Notes: generated from the sequence alone by a model not told the origin. 5,807 nucleotides of DNA from Nitrososphaeraceae archaeon (GCA_021155845.1 JAJNBK010000203.1:1-5807); one strand, 5' to 3'; counted from the first letter of the stretch, positions 1-5,033 are shown. A program made the numbers and translations.

Positions 1-516
1 TATTGCTGCAATATATCCAGTAACAAATCCCACTACTGCAACAGAGACATATCCTGCAAATTCATTTAATCCTAAAGCCAATCCTCTTCTTTCCTTGCCT
101 ACCAAATCAATTTTCATATTCACAGTCATTGACCAGGCCAGACCTTGATTTATTCCAAGCAACACGTTGGCAAAAATAATCCAATTCCAGTCAGGCGCAA
201 ATAACAAGATAAATGGAACTGGTATGCCAAATAGCCACCCCAACACTAGCATCCTCTTTCTTCCCCATCTATCAGACATACTACCTGCAAAAAGATTCAA
301 AATGGCCTTGATTGCACCAAAACTAGCGATAAATGATACAATCAATGCATTGGACTCTATTCCAAATTCATCTTTACCAATAAGTGGAACTACAGTTTGC
401 TCAAGACCAATCATAGCACCTACAAATGCATTAACTAGAACAAGAATAGAAAATTGATTTATGTTTGCTCTTAGGCCTAATTTTATAGGAATGGAAGTCT
501 TCTTGTTCCTCCTCAT
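1..516 (-). CDS. MFS transporter, N-terminal part (runs off the left edge)
   Basis: Encodes the first 172 residues of a major facilitator superfamily membrane transporter; the rest lies beyond the window. After a basic N-terminus (MRRNKK) come hydrophobic segments at about residues 20-40, 57-77, 90-106 and 110-130, and another at the window edge. Between the second and third lies the MFS motif A loop, GSMSDRWGRKRM, near residues 78-89. This motif identifies the superfamily but not the substrate. A second cytoplasmic-type loop (DLVGKERRGLALGLNE) follows the fourth segment. The ATG at 516 is the only plausible start: an in-frame TGA lies eight codons upstream with no ATG, GTG or TTG between. 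A TATA-like box about 24-32 nt upstream suggests a leaderless transcript. It lies 174 bp downstream of the FAD/Rieske oxidoreductase on the same strand, so it may move a related metabolite, but that is inference. Drug efflux or sugar/organic acid transport are equally possible. Confidence 0.9.
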   Translation of the reverse strand, partial: MRRNKKTSIPIKLGLRANINQFSILVLVNAFVGAMIGLEQTVVPLIGKDEFGIESNALIVSFIASFGAIKAILNLFAGSMSDRWGRKRMLVLGWLFGIPVPFILLFAPDWNWIIFANVLLGINQGLAWSMTVNMKIDLVGKERRGLALGLNEFAGYVSVAVVGFVTGYIAAI

Positions 517-539
517 GTTGCTACTTTTACCTATTCTTC

Positions 540-548
540 AAATTTAGA
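540..548 (-). promoter_or_regulatory. Candidate TATA box for the MFS gene
   Basis: Read on the minus strand this is TCTAAATTT, about 24-32 nt before the ATG at 516. That is the spacing expected for an archaeal TATA box driving a leaderless mRNA. No clear Shine-Dalgarno sequence precedes the ATG, which fits a leaderless message. If correct, the transporter can be transcribed separately from the upstream oxidoreductase. Confidence 0.3.
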
Positions 549-619
549 TTAACTTGGGGAAACTGACCTCATAATTGATTGATAAGTCCAGCAGCAACAA
601 CATTCTTTCTATGGGCAAT

Positions 620-688
620 TTAGACATACTCGAGGAGAATTGCTATCTTTGGATAGCATCCACAATCAGCACATTTGATCTTAAACAT
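620..688 (-). CDS. Possible 22-residue Cys-containing micro-ORF
   Basis: An ATG two bases after the stop codon of the FAD/Rieske gene opens a 22-codon frame ending in TAA. The product would begin MFKIKCADCGC and carry a CxxCxC cluster, the kind of spacing seen in metal-binding knuckles. The rest is short and hydrophobic (IAILLEYV). Its tight placement after the upstream stop would permit translational coupling. There is no recognised family, and a frame this short can easily arise by chance. It may equally be untranslated spacer or a decayed 3' end. Confidence 0.2.
   Translation of the reverse strand: MFKIKCADCGCYPKIAILLEYV
641..658. repeat. Perfect 7-bp inverted repeat with 4-nt loop
   Basis: TGCTATC at 641-647 and GATAGCA at 652-658 are perfect complements around a TTTG loop, in the spacer between the FAD/Rieske gene and the MFS gene. 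In RNA it would form a compact hairpin. On the minus strand it is followed by AATTCTCC rather than a U-run, so it is not a convincing terminator. A processing or stability element between two genes of one transcript is possible. Confidence 0.35.
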
Positions 689-690
689 AG

Positions 691-2292
691 TTATGAATTA
701 TGTACTTGCTTGTTTTCTAGTGCAGTATTAGCAGGTCCATTAATTACTGTTCCTGATGAAGAAAAGCGTGAACCATGACATGGACAGTCGAATGATTTTT
801 CTGAATTATTCCAAGTTACAGTACAACCCAAGTGAGTGCATACCGCAGAATATGTGTGTAGTTGTCCCTTATGATCTTTGTATGCGGCTATTTTTTCCTC
901 TTCTAAAACTATACCTTGTCTTTCCTTTAAATTTTCAAGAGATACCATCTTATCTTCACTTTTAGAAGATGACTTTTTTTTGTCATTCTCCTGCTCATCT
1001 TGATCAATTGGTTTTCCTGCTCCCTGGGATTGTGCTTCTCCTCCTTCTTCAGATTTTGTACCAACCACTTTTCTAGGCTTTCTTGAAGGATCATATAAAG
1101 CAGTCCACGGATTACTCTTTCCTAGAATCAGATCTGTTAGAAGAATTCCAGCTATTGTACCATGTGTAATTCCATTTCCAGAATCACCTGTCGCAATATA
1201 GATATTGTTTCTGTTATCTCCTGGATTATGACCTATGAATGCAACGGAATCTTGTGGCTCCATTACTTGACCAGACCATCGATATTCTATTGCCTCAATG
1301 GGAAAACGATCTTTAGCCCATGATTCTAATCTGGAATAACGTTTTTCAATATCATCATCGGATGAAAAGTTTCCTCCTGTCTGATGATCTTCTCCTCCTA
1401 TAATAAGCAAATCATAGTTTTTATCATCGTTAACATCATCATTATCCCTTTTTTGGATTCTGACATAATGGTAGGGAGCCACAAGATTTTCTGAATTCTG
1501 ATTTCCTGTATCCCAATATAGTGCAGTTGGAACCGCTCCTTTTCTTATTCTTGCTCCAATCACATAGGTTCTAAATGCATTTTGTTTATCATAGATTTTG
1601 CTTTTATCGATTATAGGAGCATTAGTAGCTATTACAATATTTCTGGCTTTAAGTGTATAATCATCTATAGTTTTAATACTATCTGAGTTAATCTCTTGGA
1701 CATGTGTCTCAGTAAAAATTTGTCCTTCATTTCTTATTATAGCATAATACAGACCTCTAAGATATTTTAATGGCTGAAACTGAGCCTGATTAGGAAAACG
1801 TATGCAGGGTCCTGTGTTAAATGACTGCAAAGGTGCCTTCTCTAGTATCTCAGTTGTGTTTATTCCTGCCTTATGTGTTGCTTCGATAGACTCAATAAGG
1901 TTTATGGCAACAGTATGGCTATTGGCTGCGCTACGCGCTCCATCTAATCCATGTTTCTGCTCAAGATTGTAATATCTATCATCTAATGCATGTGTAATAT
2001 GAGCTGTAGTTCTGCCTGTCTCCCCACTTCCTATGTAACCATCTTCAATTACAGCAACTTTCTTACCTGATTTTGAAAGCAAGTAAGCAGTGGTCAAACC
2101 AGCAATTCCGCCACCTATTATAGCCACATCCACTGGTTCTCCTCCTAATGAAGAAAGAACACTGTCAGTTAACTTGGTAGATTTTATTGGTTCTTCTAGG
2201 TTAGCATACCAGGAAGATTCATTATTGCCTGATGTAATATTCTCCCAGCTATAATTTTCTTTACTTTGATAGAGGTCTTTAAATGACTTCAT
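691..2292 (-). CDS. FAD-dependent oxidoreductase (DAO family) with C-terminal Rieske [2Fe-2S] domain
   Basis: A 533-residue flavoprotein fused to a Rieske domain, the architecture of the Bacillus YhfW-like family, whose substrate is unknown. Residues 55-83 form the FAD-binding Rossmann motif (GGGIAG at 60-65, acidic E83 at the end of the second strand). The TGRTTAHIT segment that follows resembles this family. A GDSGNGITHG stretch near the end of the FAD domain fits the DAO-type C-terminal FAD site. A hydrophilic Lys/Glu/Ser/Gln linker of about 35 residues (412-447) leads to the Rieske domain. Its cluster ligands are C485, H487, C503 and H506 (CTHLGC and CPCHGS). C490 and C505 are also present, the disulfide pair of high-potential Rieske proteins. 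There is no signal peptide or membrane segment, so it is probably cytoplasmic. The ATG at 2292 is fixed by an in-frame TAG four codons upstream. It lies 54 bp after the Rieske ferredoxin gene, probably in one operon, which suggests electron exchange between them. Confidence 0.92.
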   Translation of the reverse strand: MKSFKDLYQSKENYSWENITSGNNESSWYANLEEPIKSTKLTDSVLSSLGGEPVDVAIIGGGIAGLTTAYLLSKSGKKVAVIEDGYIGSGETGRTTAHITHALDDRYYNLEQKHGLDGARSAANSHTVAINLIESIEATHKAGINTTEILEKAPLQSFNTGPCIRFPNQAQFQPLKYLRGLYYAIIRNEGQIFTETHVQEINSDSIKTIDDYTLKARNIVIATNAPIIDKSKIYDKQNAFRTYVIGARIRKGAVPTALYWDTGNQNSENLVAPYHYVRIQKRDNDDVNDDKNYDLLIIGGEDHQTGGNFSSDDDIEKRYSRLESWAKDRFPIEAIEYRWSGQVMEPQDSVAFIGHNPGDNRNNIYIATGDSGNGITHGTIAGILLTDLILGKSNPWTALYDPSRKPRKVVGTKSEEGGEAQSQGAGKPIDQDEQENDKKKSSSKSEDKMVSLENLKERQGIVLEEEKIAAYKDHKGQLHTYSAVCTHLGCTVTWNNSEKSFDCPCHGSRFSSSGTVINGPANTALENKQVHNS

Positions 2293-2320
2293 GTGGCCAA
2301 TCTACGAAAAGCATAGCAAA

Positions 2321-2329
2321 CATTATAGA
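2321..2329 (-). promoter_or_regulatory. Weak candidate TATA box before the FAD/Rieske gene
   Basis: Minus-strand TCTATAATG lies about 29-37 nt before the ATG at 2292, within the 54-bp gap after the ferredoxin gene. It could give an internal promoter, so the oxidoreductase may also be made alone. AT-rich spacers produce such matches often, so support is weak. Confidence 0.2.
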
Positions 2330-2346
2330 TACACATTTACTTTATA

Positions 2347-2673
2347 CTAGCTGTTCTCTTTTTGTTTCTTAATTAATATATCATTATTTTCTACTTTTAC
2401 TTCATAGGTTGACTCAGGTTTCATTGCAGGAGGCCTGACTACTTCACCACTCCTAATATCAAATCTAGAACCATGCCAAGGACACTGAACTATGTATTCT
2501 TCAAGTTTTCCTTCTGCAAGAGGGCCACCCATATGAGTACAAACATTACCTATTGCATAATATTTCCCGTTAACATTCGCAAGACATATCTTTTCATCAT
2601 TAACTTCGACTGCCATCATTTGTGAGACCTGAACATCTTCTGTCTCAGCAACTTTAACAAAATCTTCGCCCAT
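2347..2673 (-). CDS. Rieske-type [2Fe-2S] ferredoxin
   Basis: A 108-residue soluble electron carrier consisting of a single Rieske domain, the usual length for dioxygenase-type or NirD-like Rieske ferredoxins. The cluster ligands are C45 and H47 in CTHMGG and C64 and H67 in CPWHGS. The two extra cysteines that form a disulfide in bc1/b6f-type Rieske proteins are replaced by G50 and W66, the pattern of low-potential ferredoxins. The segment RFDIRSGEVVRPPA follows, as in the family. No signal peptide or membrane anchor is seen, so it should act in the cytoplasm. The ATG at 2673 has GAGG seven bases upstream (2681-2684), a good ribosome-binding site. It is the first gene of a likely operon with the FAD/Rieske oxidoreductase and is its most plausible redox partner. 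No Rieske dioxygenase alpha subunit or ferredoxin reductase is visible in the window. A nitrite-reductase small subunit role cannot be excluded but lacks context. Confidence 0.92.
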   Translation of the reverse strand: MGEDFVKVAETEDVQVSQMMAVEVNDEKICLANVNGKYYAIGNVCTHMGGPLAEGKLEEYIVQCPWHGSRFDIRSGEVVRPPAMKPESTYEVKVENNDILIKKQKENS

Positions 2674-2680
2674 TAGTCTT

Positions 2681-2684
2681 CCTC
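2681..2684 (-). promoter_or_regulatory. Ribosome-binding site of the Rieske ferredoxin gene
   Basis: Minus-strand GAGG lies seven bases before the ATG at 2673 and complements the anti-Shine-Dalgarno end of archaeal 16S rRNA. It supports this start and implies a transcript with a 5' leader, unlike several neighbours that appear leaderless. Confidence 0.45.
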
Positions 2685-2714
2685 TTATAATCTATACTAA
2701 ATTCTTACAATTAT

Positions 2715-2730
2715 CCTTTTAAGTTTTATC
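2715..2730. promoter_or_regulatory. AT-rich divergent promoter core
   Basis: This AT-rich block lies between the minus-strand ferredoxin gene (start 2673) and the plus-strand GTG at 2741. On the plus strand it reads CCTTTTAAGTTTTATC, 11-26 nt before that GTG. On the minus strand CTTAAAAGG lies about 45 nt before the ferredoxin ATG, leaving room for a short leader carrying the GAGG site. It may supply TATA boxes in both directions. The assignment is by position and composition only. Confidence 0.25.
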
Positions 2731-2746
2731 GTTAAATCTGGTGAAT

Positions 2747-2765
2747 ACTCCTGAGTACTCTGAGT
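2747..2765. repeat. Tandem ACTC(C)TGAGT repeat with central palindrome
   Basis: Two near-identical units, ACTCCTGAGT and ACTCTGAGT, lie in tandem. Their junction forms the perfect 8-bp palindrome GAGTACTC at 2753-2760. It lies just upstream of the plus-strand zinc-ribbon unit and about 75-90 nt before the minus-strand ferredoxin start, so it could be a regulator-binding site. It may instead be coding sequence, if the frame beginning with GTG at 2741 is real. Confidence 0.3.
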
Positions 2766-2861
2766 TCAAATAACCTCTCTTCTTTTTCTAAAGTAGAAAA
2801 CGAAGATAACAACCCCCTGAGTCCAACATGGTTAATTATTACTGTTGAAATACAGTTACAG

Positions 2862-2969
2862 ATGTCTAGTACAAATAGGCCTAATATATTAGAGTGGTTC
2901 AAACAGAATTATCCCAAAGAATATGACCTGGCAATAGAAGTTAACCAACGTATGCAAAGTTACAATTAG
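2862..2969 (+). CDS. Small ORF upstream of and overlapping the zinc-ribbon gene; possibly the 3' part of a frameshifted gene
   Basis: From the first ATG the frame encodes 35 residues beginning MSSTNRPNILEWF and ending NQRMQSYN. Its TAG stop (2967-2969) shares one base with the GTG start of the next gene (TAGTG), an arrangement typical of translationally coupled genes. The same frame stays open upstream to 2745, reading protein-like sequence (for example NNPLSPTWLIITVEIQLQ), but no ATG, GTG or TTG occurs there. A GTG at 2741 in another frame runs ten codons to TAA at 2771-2773; a single +1 shift at AAA-TAA would fuse it to this frame, giving about 75 residues. So the gene may be longer and carry a real frameshift, a recoding site or a sequence error. 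The product has no family I recognise. It is predicted soluble, with no Cys cluster or membrane segment. Confidence 0.4.
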   Translation: MSSTNRPNILEWFKQNYPKEYDLAIEVNQRMQSYN

Positions 2970-3211
2970 TGGCAAACGATTACGGCCTAATATACATAGG
3001 TACAGTCGTTAAGGCAATAATAGATTTGCTGTCTGCACAATTCGGGGGACTCTCAGCATCAGCAATTGGAAACGAGATTTTAGACAGGAAGATAAAAGAG
3101 GTCATTTCTCATTACTTTGCTACACAGACACTGAAGAAATGCCCGAATTGTCAAAGTGAAAATAGAGATGATGCTAAATATTGTGACAGTTGTGGCCACA
3201 AGTTTGTGTAA
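2969..3211 (+). CDS. Small protein with C-terminal zinc ribbon
   Basis: An 80-residue protein whose last third is a zinc ribbon: C58-P-N-C61 and C72-D-S-C75, with eleven residues between C61 and C72 and the motif YCDSCGHKF at the end. Such ribbons bind one structural zinc and commonly mediate protein or nucleic-acid contacts. The N-terminal 50 residues (GTVVKAIIDLLSAQF, then EILDRKIKEVISHYF) look like two amphipathic helices, not a membrane span, and match no family I recognise. GTG at 2969 is the first possible start, since an in-frame TAA lies at 2942-2944 with no start codon between. No Shine-Dalgarno sequence is evident. The start overlaps the stop of the preceding small ORF, so coupled translation is likely and the two products may work together. 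The gene is divergent from the Rieske operon. Confidence 0.75.
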   Translation: MANDYGLIYIGTVVKAIIDLLSAQFGGLSASAIGNEILDRKIKEVISHYFATQTLKKCPNCQSENRDDAKYCDSCGHKFV

Positions 3212-3221
3212 CTGGTAAAAG

Positions 3222-3244
3222 CTACTGATGCTCTACGTCAGCAG
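3222..3244. repeat. Imperfect hairpin after the zinc-ribbon gene
   Basis: CTACTGATG (3222-3230) pairs with CGTCAGCAG (3236-3244) around a five-base loop. There are seven Watson-Crick pairs, one G-U pair and one mismatch. It starts 11 bases after the zinc-ribbon stop codon. No T-run follows it, so a termination role is uncertain; mRNA 3'-end stability is another option. It overlaps the start of the weak 38-residue frame. Confidence 0.25.
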
Positions 3245-3344
3245 TCAGAGAGAACTTGGCGCATACAAAACAATTCTTGGGGACAGAACTATAATTAAGC
3301 ATTTACAAAAGATTTCCTATGTAACTAGGCAGTCACTAAAATAG
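3228..3344 (+). CDS. Doubtful 38-residue ORF
   Basis: An ATG 17 nt after the zinc-ribbon stop opens a frame of 38 residues (beginning MLYVSSQRELGAYK, ending VTRQSLK) to a TAG. It is basic and hydrophilic, with no Cys cluster, signal or membrane segment and no recognised family. No clear ribosome-binding site precedes it, and its first codons lie in the hairpin at 3222-3244. It could be a third member of the zinc-ribbon unit, a gene remnant or chance. The remaining spacer, 3345-3428, shows nothing else I can name; the flanking genes converge on it. Confidence 0.2.
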   Translation: MLYVSSQRELGAYKTILGDRTIIKHLQKISYVTRQSLK

Positions 3345-3428
3345 CTGATTCATAGACTTGTCATCACAAATAGTATAAATAAAGATCGATATTGGATGAA
3401 TTTGTACTAAGATGATGCTGATTCTAGT

Positions 3429-3890
3429 TTAGTCTCCAAGAATACCAATAACATTTACTGAATCGTATTTTGTAGAGTTAAAAGGACCTATATCACAAGA
3501 TAGTTTGGCAGTCAATTCATTTGTTCCTTCATTTATTACATGGTATTTATCTGTATAAGTAAAAAGCCATCTTGAATAATCATTTGTTCTCCCAAACTCT
3601 GTATAATTCATCCCAGCAGGAGTCGTCTTTTGCATTGGCTCCAAGTCATTCCAATCAGCATATACTGTACAATCACCAAACGTGGTATTATAGCTGGCAG
3701 TACCATGTATTGTAAGTTCACCCACAGTAACCATTTCGCCATTAGTAGGATATGTGATTTTTACTCCATACTTGGAGATATCTGGGACTTGAGAAAAAGT
3801 AAGAGGAATAGGAAGATATAGGAACACGATAAGGATACAAACTGTGGTCAGCATGAATTTAACCTTCAAGTTAAAGCTGTCACACCTCAC
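3429..3890 (-). CDS. Secreted single-domain Ig-like protein
   Basis: A 153-residue exported protein of unknown function. A hydrophobic stretch (MLTTVCILIVFLYLPIPLTF, residues 13-32), preceded by the basic KVK, forms a signal peptide or anchor. The rest is one Ig-like beta-sandwich domain (about 41-147) with C74 and C132 positioned to form a disulfide, a DYSRW motif at 104-108 and EGTNELTAKLSC near the end. Sequons such as NTT, NYT and NST suggest N-glycosylation outside the cell. The divergently transcribed neighbour carries the same domain (shared GV.IT.P, DYS[RK]W, EG.NE.TA.LSC), so they are paralogues. The start is ambiguous. GTG at 3890 has a TATA-like ATTAAAT about 25-31 nt upstream. TTG at 3869 would keep the basic n-region. 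ATG at 3854 has GAAGG eight bases before it but loses that region. An in-frame TAG upstream excludes longer forms. A surface adhesin or envelope role is inferred only. Confidence 0.82.
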   Translation of the reverse strand: MRCDSFNLKVKFMLTTVCILIVFLYLPIPLTFSQVPDISKYGVKITYPTNGEMVTVGELTIHGTASYNTTFGDCTVYADWNDLEPMQKTTPAGMNYTEFGRTNDYSRWLFTYTDKYHVINEGTNELTAKLSCDIGPFNSTKYDSVNVIGILGD

Positions 3891-3914
3891 TCTATTCAGC
3901 TACTGGCATCCGTC

Positions 3915-3921
3915 ATTTAAT
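3915..3921 (-). promoter_or_regulatory. Candidate TATA box for the single-domain Ig-like gene
   Basis: Minus-strand ATTAAAT lies about 25-31 nt before the GTG at 3890, the right place for a leaderless archaeal transcript. It is the main reason to favour that GTG over the two later candidate starts. Confidence 0.3.
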
Positions 3922-3957
3922 GAGCATTGTCAAACTATTTAGAGTTCATATATCATA

Positions 3958-3976
3958 ATACGAAATGATTTCGTAT
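3958..3976. promoter_or_regulatory. Perfect inverted repeat, candidate operator between divergent Ig-like genes
   Basis: ATACGAAA and TTTCGTAT are exact reverse complements separated by TGA, a 19-bp dyad near the middle of the 174-bp divergent intergenic region. It lies upstream of both candidate TATA boxes (3915-3921 on minus, 4032-4039 on plus). That position suits a shared activator, or a repressor that bends the region. Its size and symmetry fit a dimeric winged-helix or helix-turn-helix regulator. The regulator is not identifiable here. Confidence 0.55.
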
Positions 3977-4031
3977 AGTCTTACTCATTCACATGTTATC
4001 ATTTCTAACCTTCTATTAGTTAACAGGAAGC

Positions 4032-4039
4032 TATAATAT
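4032..4039 (+). promoter_or_regulatory. Candidate TATA box for the Ig-like/RTX gene
   Basis: TATAATAT lies 26-33 nt before the ATG at 4065, the expected distance for an archaeal TATA box with transcription starting at or a few bases before the start codon. An AGGGG at 4056-4060, four bases before the ATG, could act as a weak ribosome-binding site if the transcript starts early enough. Confidence 0.4.
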
Positions 4040-4064
4040 CGATTACGTCATCTATAGGGGATAA

Positions 4065-5033
4065 ATGCTATACACCTATGCACTTGTACCATTATGTTCG
4101 CCGTTATTGATTGCCAGCATTGTTGTACTTATTTTAGTCATCTCTCATACCGGTATCATCTCTGGACAGCTCCAAGCTCAAACAATAGGTGTAAATATCA
4201 CATCTCCTGAAAGAGGTAAGACAATCCCAGTCAACAGTAGCCTAACAGTGAGTGGTAAGTCTACAGATAATCCATTTGATGAGATCTGCCAAGTGTCTGT
4301 TATTGTGAACAGTGTAAGACCATATCAACCGGCAACTGCAAATGGGAGTATAGGCCAAGCAAGCGACTATTCTAAGTGGTTTTTTATATTAAGCCCTAAC
4401 TATACTTCTATTAAAGAAGGAATAAATGAAATAACAGCAAGGCTATCTTGTTTACCATCTATTACGACTGGTAATAACTTAACCAAATGGTATAGCGTAA
4501 ATGTTACTGGAGTAACAGTAGACCAGAATGCAACTGCTGCTGCCACTACCACTCCTACTATCACAACATCACCAACACAAACATTGATGCCAAACCAAGA
4601 ACAAGGACAACTGGCGCAGCCACCGTCTCAGCTACAGCCGCCAACGACCTTAACTCCAACTCCACAAGGATTACCGATAGATAACTTGCCCATACAAGAA
4701 TCTATGCAGGGAGGAAATGAACCAGATATAATTGAAGGCACGCTGTTTGCTGATAATATAGACGGAGAGAATGGTGATGATAGAGTTCAAGGGAGCAGCG
4801 GGGATGACACCATAACTGGAGGAAATGGTGATGATTATCTTCAGGGAGATGAGGGTAACGACAACGTGAGAGGTGTAAATGGAGACGATATGCTTTTTGG
4901 TGGCAGCGGAGATGACGCTTTGGATGGGGGGAATGGAGCTGATAACTTTAGCTGTGGCAGTGGAACCGATACCATTCTAGACTTTAGCTCTTTTCAGGAC
5001 GATGTAAAGTCAGTTGACTGTGAAATCTCATAA
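4065..5033 (+). CDS. Secreted Ig-like protein with RTX calcium-binding repeats
   Basis: A 322-residue exported protein in four parts. Residues 10-33 are a hydrophobic signal peptide or anchor, with possible cleavage after LQA (36-38). Residues 41-150 form an Ig-like domain with C75 and C129 as a likely disulfide pair and a DYSKWFF motif at 101-107, paralogous to the divergent neighbour. Residues 156-215 are a Thr/Pro/Gln-rich stalk of the kind often O-glycosylated. Residues 225-305 are nine tandem RTX nonapeptides (consensus GGxGDDxLx); the first is degenerate and the last begins with C297 instead of Gly. A short cap ending VDCEIS follows, where C319 could bond C297. RTX arrays fold into a calcium-filled beta-roll outside the cell. 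No protease, lipase or toxin domain is present, so an adhesive or matrix role is more likely than lysis. The start is fixed by a TAA directly before the ATG. Many sequons suggest N-glycosylation. Confidence 0.88.
   Translation: MLYTYALVPLCSPLLIASIVVLILVISHTGIISGQLQAQTIGVNITSPERGKTIPVNSSLTVSGKSTDNPFDEICQVSVIVNSVRPYQPATANGSIGQASDYSKWFFILSPNYTSIKEGINEITARLSCLPSITTGNNLTKWYSVNVTGVTVDQNATAAATTTPTITTSPTQTLMPNQEQGQLAQPPSQLQPPTTLTPTPQGLPIDNLPIQESMQGGNEPDIIEGTLFADNIDGENGDDRVQGSSGDDTITGGNGDDYLQGDEGNDNVRGVNGDDMLFGGSGDDALDGGNGADNFSCGSGTDTILDFSSFQDDVKSVDCEIS
4737..4979 (+). repeat. 27-bp coding repeats encoding nine RTX nonapeptides
   Basis: Nine consecutive 27-base units each encode one calcium-binding nonapeptide. 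Examples are GENGDDRVQ, GSSGDDTIT, GGNGDDYLQ, GDEGNDNVR, GVNGDDMLF and GGSGDDALD. At DNA level the units are diverged (GGAAATGGTGATGAT against GGCAGCGGAGATGAC), so the array is old rather than recently expanded. The conserved Gly and Asp positions are kept, showing selection for calcium binding. Confidence 0.85.

Noticed and set aside
167..457. Plus-strand open frame of 96 codons
   Set aside because: Lies antisense within the MFS gene, whose minus-strand reading gives a clear motif A and membrane segments; the plus reading has no recognisable domain.
575..778. Plus-strand open frame of 67 codons
   Set aside because: Overlaps the Rieske end of the FAD/Rieske gene antisense and the spacer after it; no domain, and it conflicts with the conserved CPCHGS region's neighbourhood.
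756..965. Plus-strand open frame of 69 codons
   Set aside because: Fully antisense to the Rieske domain and linker of the oxidoreductase, where coding on the minus strand is certain.
3630..3821. Plus-strand open frame of 63 codons
   Set aside because: Antisense to the Ig-like secreted protein gene; no recognisable features.
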